This document shows, one piece after another, positions 61,498 to 64,000 of a stretch of DNA of 64,000 nucleotides; position 1 is the first letter of the stretch; every line of letters begins with the position of its first letter. A model generated the notes under the pieces. The model was not told where the DNA came from. It saw only the letters and a list, made by a program, of their open reading frames with translations, and ran no database searches. This DNA is from Salmonella bongori NCTC 12419 (lineage in GTDB: Bacteria > Pseudomonadota > Gammaproteobacteria > Enterobacterales > Enterobacteriaceae). The stretch lies in assembly GCF_000252995.1 (NCBI RefSeq), contig NC_015761.1, positions 1,612,001-1,676,000 on the forward strand, read 5' to 3'. A program made the position numbers and the translations under genes.

Positions 61498-63111
61498 TCA
61501 GTGCTTCAGAATATACATCGTCCGGCTATAGGCTACATCTTCCGGGTTAGTAATGGGGTATCCTTTCACCCAGGGTTTAATTAACCGTCCATTGGTATAC
61601 TGATAAATAGGAGCAACAGGCGCCTGTTCCGTCAGGATCTTTTCCGCGGTATTATAATCTGCATTACGTGCTTCAACGGTATTCTCCATTGTCGCCTGCA
61701 TCAGGATTTTGTCATAAGCAGGATTAGTAAAACGTGAAATATTGCCCGTATGTGTGGATGTTAATAAAGACAGGAACGTCGACGGTTCGTTGTAGTCGCC
61801 AACCCATGAGGCGCGAATCACGTCAAAATTACCAGTATTGCGGCTGTCGATATACGTTTTCCATTCCTGGTTTTGCAATTTAACATCCACCCCCAGATTT
61901 TTCTTCCACATTGACGCCACCGCAATAGCAATCTTCTGATGGTTTTCTGACGTATTATAAAGCAGTGTTAATTTAAGCGGCTTTTGCGGCCCGTAGCCCG
62001 CAGCACGAAGTAAGGTTTTGGCCTGGGCATTAAGTTCTTCCTGACTCATTTGTTCAAACGGCGATGGATCGGGCGTAAATCCAGCCGTCACATCCGGCGT
62101 AAAATGCCAGGCCGGTTTTTCGCCAGTGCCTAAGACTTTTTCCGCCATGATACGCCGATCAATCGTCATGCTTAGCGCCAGGCGAACGCGAGAATCCGCC
62201 GTCGGCCCTTTTTGCGTATTAAAGGCATAATAGTAAGTTCCTAATTGCGGCGGCGTATAAACTTGTCCAGGAATATCTTTTAGCAACTTCTGGTACATAT
62301 TTTTGGGGAAAGACTCAGTGATATCAATATCACCGGCAAGATAGCGTTTGGTCGCGGCAGATTCTTGGTTGATCGGTAAAAAAGTCACTTTTTGCAGCAC
62401 CGTCTTCGCATTATCCCAATAATGCGTATTGGGCACGACCACCAGTTTTTCATTTACTATGCGCTCTTTAAGCACATAGGCGCCATTGCCGATCAGTTTC
62501 CCCGGCATCGTCCAGTTTTTACCGCTTTCGACATTCGCCTTCTGGACCGGGTAAAAAGCAAAATTGGCGGTCAAACTGGCAAACCAGGGCAATGGTTTAT
62601 CAAGCTGAACACGCAGAGTGTGCGCATCCACGGCGCTAACGCCAAGTTGATCCGGCGTGGTTTTACCGTCGATAATGGCCTGCGCATTGGTAATGCCAGC
62701 CAGTGCAGCAAACCAGGCAAAGGGTGACAGCGTTTTAGGATCGACCAGACGTTGCCAGCTGTAGACAAAATCCTCAGCGGTCACGGGTGTTCCATCAGCC
62801 CATTGCGCATTATCCCGCAACGTAAACGTCCAGATACGATTATCGTTGCTCTTCCATTGGGTGGCGACGCCAGGGATGATCTCCCCCTTTTCATTCTGGT
62901 TAACCAACCCTTCAAACAGATCGCGTATCACCTGAATTTCAGGCAGCCCAACGGCTTTCGCTGGATCTAACGAGGCTGGCTCATCTTTGATATGACGCAC
63001 CAGTTCTTGTTTATCTGCCAGTACCGTCCCGCCGGGAACATCCGCAGCATATGCCAGGGAAAAACTGCTAACCAACAGCGCACAACAGGTAACTGAAACA
63101 GAATGCCTCAT
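61498..63111 (-). CDS. mppA: MppA, periplasmic murein-peptide binding protein
   Basis: 537 residues, E. coli length. Signal peptide (VTCCALLVSSFSLAYAA) and a family-5 oligopeptide-binding body (VRHIKDEPASLDPAKAVGLPE, TFTLRDNAQWADGTPVTAEDFVYSW). MppA delivers the cell-wall tripeptide to the Opp permease for recycling. Ribosome site GAGGAAATTCT. Divergent from mpaA, which processes the same peptide. Confidence 0.96.
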   Translation of the reverse strand: MRHSVSVTCCALLVSSFSLAYAADVPGGTVLADKQELVRHIKDEPASLDPAKAVGLPEIQVIRDLFEGLVNQNEKGEIIPGVATQWKSNDNRIWTFTLRDNAQWADGTPVTAEDFVYSWQRLVDPKTLSPFAWFAALAGITNAQAIIDGKTTPDQLGVSAVDAHTLRVQLDKPLPWFASLTANFAFYPVQKANVESGKNWTMPGKLIGNGAYVLKERIVNEKLVVVPNTHYWDNAKTVLQKVTFLPINQESAATKRYLAGDIDITESFPKNMYQKLLKDIPGQVYTPPQLGTYYYAFNTQKGPTADSRVRLALSMTIDRRIMAEKVLGTGEKPAWHFTPDVTAGFTPDPSPFEQMSQEELNAQAKTLLRAAGYGPQKPLKLTLLYNTSENHQKIAIAVASMWKKNLGVDVKLQNQEWKTYIDSRNTGNFDVIRASWVGDYNEPSTFLSLLTSTHTGNISRFTNPAYDKILMQATMENTVEARNADYNTAEKILTEQAPVAPIYQYTNGRLIKPWVKGYPITNPEDVAYSRTMYILKH

Positions 63112-63301
63112 AGAATTTCCTCAAAGATGAGTGTAGTAACAGCGTAATTATTTGTTTCAGCTACAAGAAATGCAATTATCTTCCGGCAGAAAATTGATAT
63201 AGCGCCATAAGAATTTGTTGAGGGAAACCATTTGATCATCGTCGGCTTTTACACAACACTACGATAATTAGCCTCTCTGGTCTCAGCTTCGGGAAACGCG
63301 T

Positions 63302-64000
63302 ATGACTGTCACTCGCCCCCGTGCCGAACGCGGCGCATTTCCGCCTGGCACTGAACATTACGGACGTTCGCTACTTGGCGCGCCGCTTCTCTGGTTTCCG
63401 GCGCCTGCCGCCAGCCGCGAAAGTGGCCTGATACTGGCGGGTACTCACGGTGATGAGACATCATCTGTAGTCACGCTTTCCTGTGCGTTACGGACGTTAA
63501 ATCCGTCTCTTCGCCGCCATCATGTCGTCCTTGCTGTTAACCCCGACGGCTGCCAGCTTGGGTTAAGGGCCAATGCGAATGGCATTGATTTAAACCGTAA
63601 CTTCCCTGCAGCAAACTGGCAAGCCGGTGAGACAGTTTACCGCTGGAATAGCAGCGCGGAAGAACGCGATGTCGTGCTGTTAACCGGCGAACGCCCTGGC
63701 TCAGAACCCGAAACCCAGGCCCTTTGCCAGTTAATACATCAACTTCATCCCGCCTGGGTCGTCTCTTTTCACGACCCCCTGGCCTGTATTGAAGATCCTC
63801 GTCGTAGTGAACTCGGCGAATGGCTGGCCCATGCGTTTAATCTGCCGCTGGTGACCAGCGTAGGTTATGAAACGCCAGGTTCATTTGGCAGTTGGTGCGC
63901 CGATCTCAACCTGCACTGTATTACCGCCGAGTTCCCCCCTGTTTCCGCCGATGAAGCCAGCGAGAAATACCTGCCGGCCATGTCAGATCTCCTGCGCTGG
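63302..64000 (+). CDS. mpaA: MpaA, murein peptide amidase A (3' end beyond window)
   Basis: 233 codons from ATG at 63302 to the right edge; E. coli MpaA has about 242, so roughly ten residues are missing. M14-type zinc carboxypeptidase that splits the gamma-D-Glu-Dap bond of murein tripeptide. Zinc ligands are visible: GTHGDE (H-x2-E) and VVSFHDP (His). The DLNRNFPAANW substrate-binding segment and TAEFPP glutamate are present. Ribosome site weak. Confidence 0.95.
   Translation, partial: MTVTRPRAERGAFPPGTEHYGRSLLGAPLLWFPAPAASRESGLILAGTHGDETSSVVTLSCALRTLNPSLRRHHVVLAVNPDGCQLGLRANANGIDLNRNFPAANWQAGETVYRWNSSAEERDVVLLTGERPGSEPETQALCQLIHQLHPAWVVSFHDPLACIEDPRRSELGEWLAHAFNLPLVTSVGYETPGSFGSWCADLNLHCITAEFPPVSADEASEKYLPAMSDLLRW

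Noticed and set aside
1..64000. CRISPR arrays, tRNA and rRNA genes, complete insertion sequences
   Set aside because: No regularly spaced repeats, tRNA-like cloverleaf or rRNA sequence was recognised; only IS and integrase fragments are present.

Overview
The window is a chromosomal segment of Salmonella enterica or a very close relative. The backbone has the gene order of the E. coli K-12 terminus region (cybB-ydcF-hrpA-azoR-ynb-ydbL/ynbE/ydbH-ldhA-hslJ-ydbJ-nifJ-uspF, then ttcA-dbpA-zntB-smrA-ogt-fnr-uspE-ynaJ-ynaI, then mppA-mpaA). The zirU-zirT-zirS locus is a Salmonella hallmark. Three small RNAs can be read directly: RydC beside cybB, MicC beside nifJ and FnrS beside dbpA. I cannot fix the serovar from sequence alone. 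Product names for the conserved backbone rest on recognised family sequences, motifs and synteny, not on a database search.

Left third (1-23 kb): a partial SAM methyltransferase, rydC, cybB, ydcF, hrpA and azoR, then a tightly overlapping minus-strand lipid-metabolism cluster (ynbA, ynbB, a PlsC-like acyltransferase, ynbC, ynbD and a small membrane protein). The ydbH-ynbE-ydbL envelope lipid-homeostasis operon lies upstream of it. Next come ldhA, hslJ, ydbJ, the very large pyruvate:flavodoxin oxidoreductase nifJ, micC, uspF and an emrE-like transporter.

23.3-27.7 kb is an AT-rich accessory insert at the Rac prophage site in the 5' end of ttcA. It holds the C-terminal remnant of a Rac-type integrase, a second 44-bp copy of part of that integrase 4 kb away, an IS3-like left end, and one 1,140-residue gene whose C-terminus looks like an ADP-ribosyltransferase-type toxin domain.

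The middle (27.6-38.2 kb) is anaerobic-regulation and housekeeping backbone: ttcA, dbpA, fnrS, zntB, a short methyl-accepting protein, smrA, ogt, fnr, uspE, ynaJ and ynaI. FNR boxes lie upstream of both fnr and fnrS.

The right part (38.2-63.1 kb) is mostly accessory. It contains a cupin/CMD oxidoreductase with an XRE-cupin regulator and a B3/B4 protein, a Tpx-like peroxidase, the zirU-zirT-zirS inverse-autotransporter secretion locus with a Rob-like regulator, an MDR/LysR pair, and bdcR/bdcA with two visible palindromic operators. A compact six-gene operon follows: a DeoR-ribokinase fusion, two ABC permeases, a binding protein, an ADP-ribosylglycohydrolase-family enzyme and an ABC ATPase. It looks like an import-cleave-phosphorylate route for a ribosyl compound. 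A decayed aldo/keto reductase and a LysR/NmrA pair follow, then mppA and the start of mpaA, which runs off the right edge.
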